Of a stretch of DNA of 64,000 nucleotides, positions 58,256 through 64,000 are shown one piece after another (the stretch's first letter is position 1; the number at the start of each line of letters is the position of its first letter). Position numbers and translations under genes: made by a program. The notes under the pieces were generated by a model. It was not told where the DNA came from, did no database searches, and saw only the letters and a list, made by a program, of their open reading frames with translations. Origin of the DNA: an uncultured Roseobacter sp. (lineage in GTDB: Bacteria > Pseudomonadota > Alphaproteobacteria > Rhodobacterales > Rhodobacteraceae); the NCBI GenBank assembly GCA_947501635.1, contig CANMWT010000012.1, positions 1 to 64,000 on the forward strand, in the 5' to 3' direction.

Positions 58256-59115
58256 TCGTGCACGAAGTCGAGGATCAGACGCGCCACGGTCTCGGGCGCT
58301 TCCTCATGGGCCAGATGGCCCAGACCGGGCAGGTGAACAACCCGCGCATCGGGGAGTTTGCGGGCGGCTTTGTCAGAGACTTCGGGCGGCACGGTGGCGT
58401 CGTTATCGCCCACAATCAGAAGTGTCCCCGCGGGGACAGTGCCCAGATCGTGCTGCAGCCCGTCCAGAGACCAGTTCGCCATCATCATCAGCGTGGCGTC
58501 CGCGTGGTCGCGGTCACTGATGAGACGTCGGTAATACGATAGCCCTTCGGCATCAATATCAGACCCTGTACTGCGGATTAGAGCCTCAATGCGCCCCGGC
58601 GCTGCGGAGGATTGCGCAAAGACCTTCGCCGTGAAAGGCACCGCTGCCAGCAGCTTGGCAAGCACCGGAAACAACACGCCCGCAAGCCCTTTGAAATTGT
58701 CTAGAGCGGCGTTGATGCCGACGACCTTGGGGGGGTGTCCCCGCGGGGACACAAGCTGTTGCGACAATCGAAGCGCCAAAGCACCCCCGGCGGAGTGGCC
58801 GATGATCGCGGTGGGGTGCCAGCCTTCCTGCCGGCACATGCGCGTCATATCCTCCGCGGTGGCTTCCAGTCCGGAACGGTGCCGCGCGCCCAGTTGCGTG
58901 AAACCCTGACCGGGCAGATCGATGGCCACGACATGGTACTGCACCGCGAGCAGCGGCAGCAGCATGCGAAATGAATGGGTAGAGCCGCCTGCCCCGTGCA
59001 ACAGCAGCAGGGTCTCGCCCGTGCCGGTTTCTTGCACATGCCAGCGGTGCGGACGGCTGTGCACCTGCCGTGAGAGCGCCGCATGGGGCCAGTCGGCAGG
59101 GGGAGGCCAGCGCAT
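58252..59115 (-). CDS. bchO: BchO alpha/beta hydrolase, magnesium chelatase-associated
   Basis: This 287-residue alpha/beta-hydrolase-fold protein is encoded beside bchD and bchI in purple bacteria. It has LLLLHGAGGSTHSF (oxyanion loop), IGHSAGGALAL (nucleophile elbow Ser) and VGDNDATVP followed by GLGHLAHEE (catalytic Asp/His region). Its role in Mg insertion is suspected but not settled. Two palindrome copies fall in the frame: one read as VSPRGH (about residues 122-127), the other as VPAGT (about 227-231). The 3' end overlaps parB tail-to-tail. Confidence 0.9.
   Translation of the reverse strand: MRWPPPADWPHAALSRQVHSRPHRWHVQETGTGETLLLLHGAGGSTHSFRMLLPLLAVQYHVVAIDLPGQGFTQLGARHRSGLEATAEDMTRMCRQEGWHPTAIIGHSAGGALALRLSQQLVSPRGHPPKVVGINAALDNFKGLAGVLFPVLAKLLAAVPFTAKVFAQSSAAPGRIEALIRSTGSDIDAEGLSYYRRLISDRDHADATLMMMANWSLDGLQHDLGTVPAGTLLIVGDNDATVPPEVSDKAARKLPDARVVHLPGLGHLAHEEAPETVARLILDFVHD
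58423..58438. repeat. Palindrome copy 5 (inside bchO)
   Basis: Exact TGTCCCCGCGGGGACA. Read on the bchO strand it encodes VPAGT near residue 228. Confidence 0.85.
58736..58751. repeat. Palindrome copy 6 (inside bchO, different frame)
   Basis: Exact TGTCCCCGCGGGGACA. This is the only coding copy read in another frame; it encodes VSPRGH near residues 122-127 of BchO. Confidence 0.85.
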
Positions 59116-59121
59116 GGGCCC

Positions 59122-60804
59122 TCAGCCCTCCAGAGCGGCGCTGACAGCCCCTGTGAGCCGCTCTGCGTCGGCGCGGGGCAGGGCGATGTAGGGCGCCTGC
59201 ATGCGGGCCGCCAGGCTGCGCAGCGCGTCCTGAGGGCGGTTGGACATGTCGATCACCAGCCCCGCTATGTTCTGCGCTGTCAGCAGCCCGGCCATTTTCT
59301 CGGCATCGCTTTGCGCGGTCTGCCGGTTTGCCGTACCGTCGAGCGCGATATTGGCGCGTCCGTCGGTCAGGATGACAACCGTGGGGGAAAGCCCGCGCGC
59401 GCGGCTTTGCTCGGCCAGCAAGGCGGCCTGCTGGAGCCCTGCGGCCAGCGGTGTACCGCCCCCGCCGGGCAGGGAGGCCAGCCGCCGTTTGGTTTGCACC
59501 AGCGATCGCGTCGGCGGCAGCAAAAGCTCGGCTTCTGCGCCGCGAAAGGCAATCAGCGCCACGTGGTCGCGCGCCGCATAGGCCTGCCCCAGCAAAAGTT
59601 CGACCGCGCCCTTGGCCTCGTTCAGGCGCGACATGGCCGCGGAGCCCGAGGCATCCACGGCAAAGATCAGCAACCGGTCGGACTGTTCCTGGTAACGCTT
59701 GAGGCGGATGTCTGCGGGTCTGATCTGCAGCCCCTGGCGCGGGGGTGTCCCCGCGGGGACAGCCGCATTGCGGAGCGGTTGCCAGGGGGCCGCCGCCCGA
59801 AGGGTGGCCACCAGATCAATACGGGCCCGACCGTCCAGCCGCCCGGGGCGGGAGGGCAGGGGTCGTCCGCGCCGGTTGCCTTTGCGCTTCATACCCGCAC
59901 CGCCGCCGGTCTGGCTGCGGGTTGTCCCCGCGGGGACAAGCCCGGCCAGCAGGTCCGCAGGCAACAGCGCTTTGACGGCGTCCACCAGCATGTCACCATC
60001 GGGCAACTCGAAGCTTTCGCTGTCTCCGGCGCCGTCGTCATCGGGGGCGTCTTCAGGCGGGGGAGGGGGGTCCTGGCTTTGGTCTTCGGGCTCTTGCGGG
60101 ACACGGGTGGCGCGCTGGGGATAGACCAGCTCGGCCGCGGCATTAAGGTCGCTTTCATCTACCGCTTTACGTCCGTGCATTGCTGCATGCGCCCGGGCGG
60201 CGCGCAACGCCAATGAGGGCGCGCGCAGGCTGTCGATGCCGAAGACTGCCGCAAGGCTTGTGAGGGTTTCGATGTCGCTGCCTGAAACGGTCACATCGGC
60301 GGGCGTCAGAGGTGTCCCCGCGGGGACAGGGGGCGTATCCGAAGGCCAGCCAGCAGGCGCGCGCCCTTCCGGCGCGATGTGAAACGCCAGACGTTCGGTC
60401 AGGGCAGGGGGGGCTGCCTCATCCGGTTCGGCCCCTTCGTCAAGCGCTACGATCATATGTCCTGCGCCGCTGTCCAGTTGCTGGGCCAGTTTTGCCGCAA
60501 GATCCGGACCGCACCGTTCCGACATGGTCAGCAACGCAGTGCATCTGCTATGAAAAAATGATTTATTTTCAACTACTTGCGCGGCATTCAAGGTGGCGGC
60601 CAGATCCAGTCCGCCAAACAGCTGGTCGTCGCTGATGGTGGGGTGAATTTTGCGCGGCTGCAAGGGGGCCACCTGCGTCAGCACATGATCGCGCGCGGGG
60701 CTTGCGCGCATGCGGATCACCGCGCCGCCAAGGTCTGCATCCGGCACACAAAGCAGTCGGAGCGCGAGGGCCGCGCGGTCCCAACTGGTGGTGTCGCTGG
60801 TCAC
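59122..60804 (-). CDS. bchD: Magnesium chelatase subunit D
   Basis: BchD joins BchI in the AAA+ ATPase ring that drives Mg2+ insertion by BchH. This 560-residue protein has a degenerate AAA+-type N-terminal part (about 1-230; no Walker A, as usual for BchD), a Pro/Asp-rich acidic linker (about 235-275, QDPPPPPEDAPDDDGAGD) and a C-terminal von Willebrand A domain with MIDAS motif FAVDASGSAAM and ILTDGRANI. Three palindromes are read as VPAGT near residues 160, 290 and 349, all in inter-domain or loop-like stretches. The start overlaps the bchI stop. Confidence 0.94.
   Translation of the reverse strand: MTSDTTSWDRAALALRLLCVPDADLGGAVIRMRASPARDHVLTQVAPLQPRKIHPTISDDQLFGGLDLAATLNAAQVVENKSFFHSRCTALLTMSERCGPDLAAKLAQQLDSGAGHMIVALDEGAEPDEAAPPALTERLAFHIAPEGRAPAGWPSDTPPVPAGTPLTPADVTVSGSDIETLTSLAAVFGIDSLRAPSLALRAARAHAAMHGRKAVDESDLNAAAELVYPQRATRVPQEPEDQSQDPPPPPEDAPDDDGAGDSESFELPDGDMLVDAVKALLPADLLAGLVPAGTTRSQTGGGAGMKRKGNRRGRPLPSRPGRLDGRARIDLVATLRAAAPWQPLRNAAVPAGTPPRQGLQIRPADIRLKRYQEQSDRLLIFAVDASGSAAMSRLNEAKGAVELLLGQAYAARDHVALIAFRGAEAELLLPPTRSLVQTKRRLASLPGGGGTPLAAGLQQAALLAEQSRARGLSPTVVILTDGRANIALDGTANRQTAQSDAEKMAGLLTAQNIAGLVIDMSNRPQDALRSLAARMQAPYIALPRADAERLTGAVSAALEG
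59746..59761. repeat. Palindrome copy 7 (inside bchD)
   Basis: Exact TGTCCCCGCGGGGACA. Encodes VPAGT near residue 349 of BchD, just before the VWA domain. Confidence 0.85.
59923..59938. repeat. Palindrome copy 8 (inside bchD)
   Basis: Exact TGTCCCCGCGGGGACA. Encodes VPAGT near residue 290 of BchD, after the acidic linker. Confidence 0.85.
60313..60328. repeat. Palindrome copy 9 (inside bchD)
   Basis: Exact TGTCCCCGCGGGGACA. Encodes VPAGT near residue 160 of BchD. It is the rightmost copy found. Confidence 0.85.
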
Positions 60805-61805
60805 CCCAGTACCTCATCCACGATGCGGGCGACACGGGCGCCTGATCCGGCTTCGTCCAGCGGGTCGCGGCGCAGCCGGTGGGACAGGGCAGAGGGGGCG
60901 ATGTCGCGCAGGTGCGCGCGCGTCAGGGTCTTGTCGCCCCGATAGGCCGCGAGCGCGCGGGCGGTGCGCAACAGCGTCAGTTCGCCCCGCAGCCCGTCCG
61001 ACCCCAGCGCGATGCATAAAGCGGCGCAGTCGTTCAGGATATCGTCGGGTGTTTTGACCTTGGGCAGGCGTTTGCGAGCTTTGAGAATGGTGTCGCGGAC
61101 CTTTGCATCCTCTGCGCCATGCCGCGCCATGAAGGCGTCGAAATCTGCTTCAAACGCGTCGCGGCGCTTGATGACTTCGACCCGTTCAGCGACGTCCGTA
61201 GGCGATTTGACCTCGACCGAGAGGCCAAAACGATCCAAGAGCTGGGGGCGCAGTTCGCCCTCTTCGGGGTTGCCGGAGCCGACCAGCACAAAGCGGGCGG
61301 GGTGGCGGATCGAGAGGCCTTCGCGCTCGACCACGTTTTCACCGGACTGGGCCACGTCGAGCAGCAGATCGACGATGTGATCTTCGAGCAGGTTGACCTC
61401 GTCAATGTAGAGATAGCCGCGGTTGGCGCGGGCCAGCAGCCCCGGTTCGAACGCTTTTTCGCCGCGGGTCAGGGCCCGTTCGATGTCAAGCGCGCCGACC
61501 ACACGGTCTTCTGTCGCGCCAAGTGGCAGGTCTATTACCGGCGTGGGGCGTTTGACACGTTTTTTCGACCCTAATTCGGCCCAATCAGGGCATTCTGCGG
61601 TGGTTGCGGCATTCACCGGGCAGCTTTCGACGACGGTGATTTCAGGCAGCAGGGCCGCAAGCGCGCGCACGGCTGTCGACTTGCCGGTGCCGCGGTCGCC
61701 AAAGACCAGAACGCCGCCGATGCCGGGGTCGACAGCGGTGAGGATCATGGCCTGTTTCATCTCGGTCTGGCCAACGATCGCCGAAAAAGGGAAGGGGGTC
61801 TTCAT
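60801..61805 (-). CDS. bchI: Magnesium chelatase subunit I (AAA+ ATPase)
   Basis: This 334-residue AAA+ ATPase of the Mg-chelatase has VFGDRGTGKSTAVRALAAL (Walker A near residue 40), GYLYIDEVNLLEDHIVDLLL (Walker B), the sensor region VLVGSGNPEEGELRPQLLDRFGL (key words GSGNPEEGELRPQLLDRFG) and a C-terminal DPLDEAGSGARVARI. The ATG at 61805 overlaps the crtA stop (ATGA). No palindrome lies in this gene. Confidence 0.96.
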   Translation of the reverse strand: MKTPFPFSAIVGQTEMKQAMILTAVDPGIGGVLVFGDRGTGKSTAVRALAALLPEITVVESCPVNAATTAECPDWAELGSKKRVKRPTPVIDLPLGATEDRVVGALDIERALTRGEKAFEPGLLARANRGYLYIDEVNLLEDHIVDLLLDVAQSGENVVEREGLSIRHPARFVLVGSGNPEEGELRPQLLDRFGLSVEVKSPTDVAERVEVIKRRDAFEADFDAFMARHGAEDAKVRDTILKARKRLPKVKTPDDILNDCAALCIALGSDGLRGELTLLRTARALAAYRGDKTLTRAHLRDIAPSALSHRLRRDPLDEAGSGARVARIVDEVLG

Positions 61806-62530
61806 GCAGTCAGTTCCAATTTGTCGAGGGGGCTTGCGCCGTCCCATGAGCCGGCATCGCCCAGGATGGCGAAACGGGCGTAGAGTTCTTCGGCAAACCA
61901 GTTGCCGTCACGCACCGCGCGGATTGCATCGGCATGCGGGCCGCTGCGCCGCGCGAATGCGGCCATTTTGGATGTATCGGGCCAGATCGAGAAGGTGATC
62001 TGGTGCAGCAGGGGCATTTCGCCGATGCCGATCTTGAACACCACATTCGGGTCGTCGTCGATCAAGCGGTTTACGTCAGGTGCCTGATCCCAGAATTTCA
62101 GGGCGCGACTGGGTTTGACGGTGGCGCGGGTCAAAGCGGCCAATGGGCCGTTTTCGGCGCGGCCGGTGGCTGCAAAGGGAGCGGTGCCCGACCATATGCC
62201 GCGTGCGGATGTGGTTTCGAGAAATACGGTCCAGTCTTCGCTGGCGGCGGAGCGGTAGCGGTTGAAAACGGATGCGTTTTCGATCTGGTTGCGGGCCGTT
62301 TCCTCGTCTTTCCAACTGCACAGAATGGCAAAGACCTGTGGTACCAGCTGGGGCGTGAAGCCTTCGTTTTTGCCCGAGCCGCAAAGCTTCCAGAAGCCGA
62401 TGCCCGGCACGCGCGGCAATGACAGGCGCGCCTGTCCCATCATCCACATGGCCCACGCACGGCTGGCGCGGGTGCTCATACGGAAAAAGCTGATGGAAAC
62501 AACGGGTGTTTCGGGGGGTGTTTTCGTCAT
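61802..62530 (-). CDS. crtA: Spheroidene monooxygenase
   Basis: CrtA uses O2 to convert spheroidene to spheroidenone, the main carotenoid of aerobic purple bacteria. This ~242-residue protein has the conserved blocks RASRAWAMWMMGQAR, LPRVPGIGFWKLCGSG, NRYRSAASEDWTVFLET and FKIGIGEMPLLHQITFSIWP (cut here to its key words GIGEMPLLHQITFS). I use the ATG at 62530. The gene is divergent from crtI across a 105-bp region with two PpsR boxes, and heads the operon crtA-bchI-bchD-bchO. Confidence 0.95.
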   Translation of the reverse strand: MTKTPPETPVVSISFFRMSTRASRAWAMWMMGQARLSLPRVPGIGFWKLCGSGKNEGFTPQLVPQVFAILCSWKDEETARNQIENASVFNRYRSAASEDWTVFLETTSARGIWSGTAPFAATGRAENGPLAALTRATVKPSRALKFWDQAPDVNRLIDDDPNVVFKIGIGEMPLLHQITFSIWPDTSKMAAFARRSGPHADAIRAVRDGNWFAEELYARFAILGDAGSWDGASPLDKLELTA

Positions 62531-62554
62531 CTTGCGCACTGGGACTCACTAGAG

Positions 62555-62572
62555 TGTCAACTAAGTCTGACA
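62555..62572. promoter_or_regulatory. PpsR box in the crtA/crtI region (crtA-proximal)
   Basis: TGTCAACTAAGTCTGACA, an exact TGT-N12-ACA, 25 bp before the crtA ATG. Its spacing to the second box is 47 bp start-to-start, the classic double-site arrangement for this divergent promoter. Confidence 0.85.
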
Positions 62573-62601
62573 CTATTTGCCGCAAAATGGAAGATGACAA
62601 T

Positions 62602-62619
62602 TGTCAAGTCAACTAGACA
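62602..62619. promoter_or_regulatory. PpsR box in the crtA/crtI region (crtI-proximal)
   Basis: TGTCAAGTCAACTAGACA, an exact TGT-N12-ACA, 17 bp before the crtI ATG. It overlaps a TTGTCA sequence that could be a -35 element toward crtI. Confidence 0.85.
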
Positions 62620-62635
62620 CATCTACTGTATCCTA

Positions 62636-64000
62636 ATGATGACACGTGTTGATCCCATCGAATCTGTTGAAGCGGCGGACGCGCAGGGCGCGCGTGCGAT
62701 TGTAATCGGTGCGGGGCTTGGGGGTCTGGCGGCGGCGATGCGTCTGGGCGCCAAGGGCTACCGCGTGACGGTGATTGACAAGCTGGACGTCCCCGGCGGG
62801 CGCGGATCGGCGATCTGGCAGGACGGTCACCGCTTTGATCTGGGACCCACGATCGTGACGGTACCGCAGCTTTATCGCGCGTTGTGGGAGGCTTGCGGAC
62901 GCGACTTTGACGCTGATGTGACCCTGCAGGCGCTGGACCCGTTTTACGAGATACGCTGGCCTGATGGCACCAAGTTCGTCGCACAGCAGGACACCGAAAA
63001 GCTGCGCGCCGAAGTGGCGAAACTGTCGCCCGGTGATCTGAAGGGCTTTGACAAGTTTCTGGTCGACAGTTCCAAGCGCTACTGGTTCGGTTTTGAGGAT
63101 CTGGGCCGCAGGTCGATGCACAAGCTGTGGGATCTGGTCAAGGTGCTGCCGATCTTTGGCATGCTGCGCGCGGACAGATCGGTTTACGCCCATGCGGCCA
63201 GCCGCGTAAAGGACGAAAAGCTGCGCATGGCGCTGTCGTTCCATCCGTTGTTCATTGGGGGGGACCCGCTGCATGTGACGTCGATGTACATCCTTGTGGC
63301 CTATTTAGAGAAGGAATTCGGGGTTCACTATGCCATGGGCGGTCTGGCCGGCATGGCCCAGGCGATGGCCAATGTGATCGAGGATCAGGGCGGCACGCTT
63401 TTGATGAACACCGAAGCCGACGAGATCGTGGTGCGGGACGGCGCGGTGACAGGTGTCAGGTTGCAGAACGGGTTGGAGATGGGCGCGGACGTTGTCGTGT
63501 CGAACGCAGATTCGGGGCACACCTATACCCGGCTGATGCGCAACCACCGCAAGAAACGCTGGACGGCGGCGAAGCTGAAGAAGACACGCTATTCGATGAG
63601 CCTGTTCGTGTGGTACTTCGGCACTAAAGGCACTGCCGGGATGTGGAAAGACGTGGGCCACCACACCATCCTGAACGGGCCGCGCTATACCGGATTGCTC
63701 AAGGATATTTTTATCAATGGCAAGCTTTGCGATGACATGAGCCTTTATGTGCACCGCCCGTCGGTCACTGATCCGTCGGTGGCGCCGGAAGGGGATGACA
63801 CCTTTTACGTGCTCAGCCCGGTGCCGCATCTGGGTCACGACAACGGGGTCGACTGGGCCAAGGAAGAGCCCCGGTACAAGGCCAAGATGCTTAAGGTGCT
63901 GGAAGAGCAGCTGTTGCCCGGTGTGACCGACAAGATCAGCAGCGAAGTGGTCTTTACACCCGAGACCTTCCGCGACCGGTACCTCAGCCCGCTGGGCGCG
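62636..64000 (+). CDS. crtI: Phytoene desaturase CrtI, 3' truncated by window edge
   Basis: CrtI desaturates phytoene to neurosporene, the precursor of spheroidene. The visible 455 residues contain the FAD-binding AIVIGAGLGGLAAAMRL near residue 22, VPGGRGSAIWQDGHRFDLGP (cut at the family's PGGR/G and FDLGPT words), YILVAYLEKEFGVHYAMGG and VVSNADSGHTYTRL. Two adjacent ATGs occur (62636 and 62639). The gene is open to the end of the window, so about 50-60 C-terminal residues are missing. Confidence 0.95.
   Translation, partial: MMTRVDPIESVEAADAQGARAIVIGAGLGGLAAAMRLGAKGYRVTVIDKLDVPGGRGSAIWQDGHRFDLGPTIVTVPQLYRALWEACGRDFDADVTLQALDPFYEIRWPDGTKFVAQQDTEKLRAEVAKLSPGDLKGFDKFLVDSSKRYWFGFEDLGRRSMHKLWDLVKVLPIFGMLRADRSVYAHAASRVKDEKLRMALSFHPLFIGGDPLHVTSMYILVAYLEKEFGVHYAMGGLAGMAQAMANVIEDQGGTLLMNTEADEIVVRDGAVTGVRLQNGLEMGADVVVSNADSGHTYTRLMRNHRKKRWTAAKLKKTRYSMSLFVWYFGTKGTAGMWKDVGHHTILNGPRYTGLLKDIFINGKLCDDMSLYVHRPSVTDPSVAPEGDDTFYVLSPVPHLGHDNGVDWAKEEPRYKAKMLKVLEEQLLPGVTDKISSEVVFTPETFRDRYLSPLGA

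Noticed and set aside
55670-60328. CRISPR-like array
   Set aside because: The repeats are perfect palindromes at irregular distances (158 to 1191 bp start-to-start) and lie inside genes; no cas genes are present.

Overview
The window comes from an aerobic anoxygenic phototroph of the Rhodobacterales (Roseobacter group). The evidence is a bacteriochlorophyll/reaction-centre cluster with the O2-dependent cyclase acsF, the spheroidene pathway gene crtA, the regulators ppsR and ppaA, an fnrL-hemN pair, and the alphaproteobacterial PhyR-NepR-EcfG stress system. Most of the roughly 38 kb of photosynthesis genes are tightly packed and many start/stop codons overlap.

Layout. (1) 1-27.9 kb looks like ordinary chromosome-type gene content: an acetoin/deacetylase-fold protein, a DksA-like zinc-finger protein, a peptide-type binding protein, panBC, an M20 deacylase, a PLP enzyme, a YihY-type membrane protein, dps, phyR/nepR/ecfG/sensor kinase, an FMN-dependent glutamate-synthase-like protein, a CoA-transferase/SDR pair, a metallo-hydrolase, an aminotransferase, a PqiAABC-type lipid transport operon, fnrL/hemN and lutABC. 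(2) 28.3-34.5 kb, minus strand: ppaA-ppsR-bchG-bch2-bchP-idi. (3) 34.8-50.4 kb, plus strand: bchFNBHLM-lhaA-puhABC-orf98-acsF-puhE-hemA, closed by a strong terminator. (4) 50.6-54.7 kb: a lipoprotein, a cytochrome c, a DUF3604 protein, and two small membrane proteins, one fused to a cyclic-nucleotide-binding-type domain. (5) 54.7-58.3 kb: a plasmid-type replication and partition module. It has a DnaA-like initiator on the minus strand, an iteron-bearing intergenic region, then parA and parB on the plus strand. (6) 58.25-64 kb: bchO-bchD-bchI-crtA on the minus strand, diverging from crtI, which runs off the window.

The main discovery is in regions 5-6. A complete rep/par module sits inside the photosynthesis cluster and joins its neighbours tail-to-tail with overlapping stop codons. 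The 16-bp palindrome TGTCCCCGCGGGGACA occurs eight times exactly, plus once with one outer mismatch, between 55.67 and 60.33 kb. It lies not only in the rep-par intergenic region but inside the coding sequences of parA, parB, bchO (2 copies) and bchD (3 copies). In six of the seven coding copies it is read in the frame that gives Val-Pro-Ala-Gly-Thr. The simplest reading is that these are partition (parS-like) or replication-control sites that have spread into pigment-synthesis genes, so that the photosynthesis genes double as the centromere of the replicon. I saw no other copy in the 64 kb.

Regulation visible in the sequence: two EcfG-type promoters (GGAAC-N16/17-CGTT) before dps and nepR-ecfG; an FNR box between fnrL and hemN; and PpsR boxes (TGT-N12-ACA) in the ppaA/bchF and crtA/crtI divergent regions and at the start of bchG. 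Whether the replicon is a photosynthesis plasmid/chromid or a chromosome that absorbed such a plasmid cannot be decided from this window. The left 28 kb looks chromosomal, while the rep/par module looks extrachromosomal.
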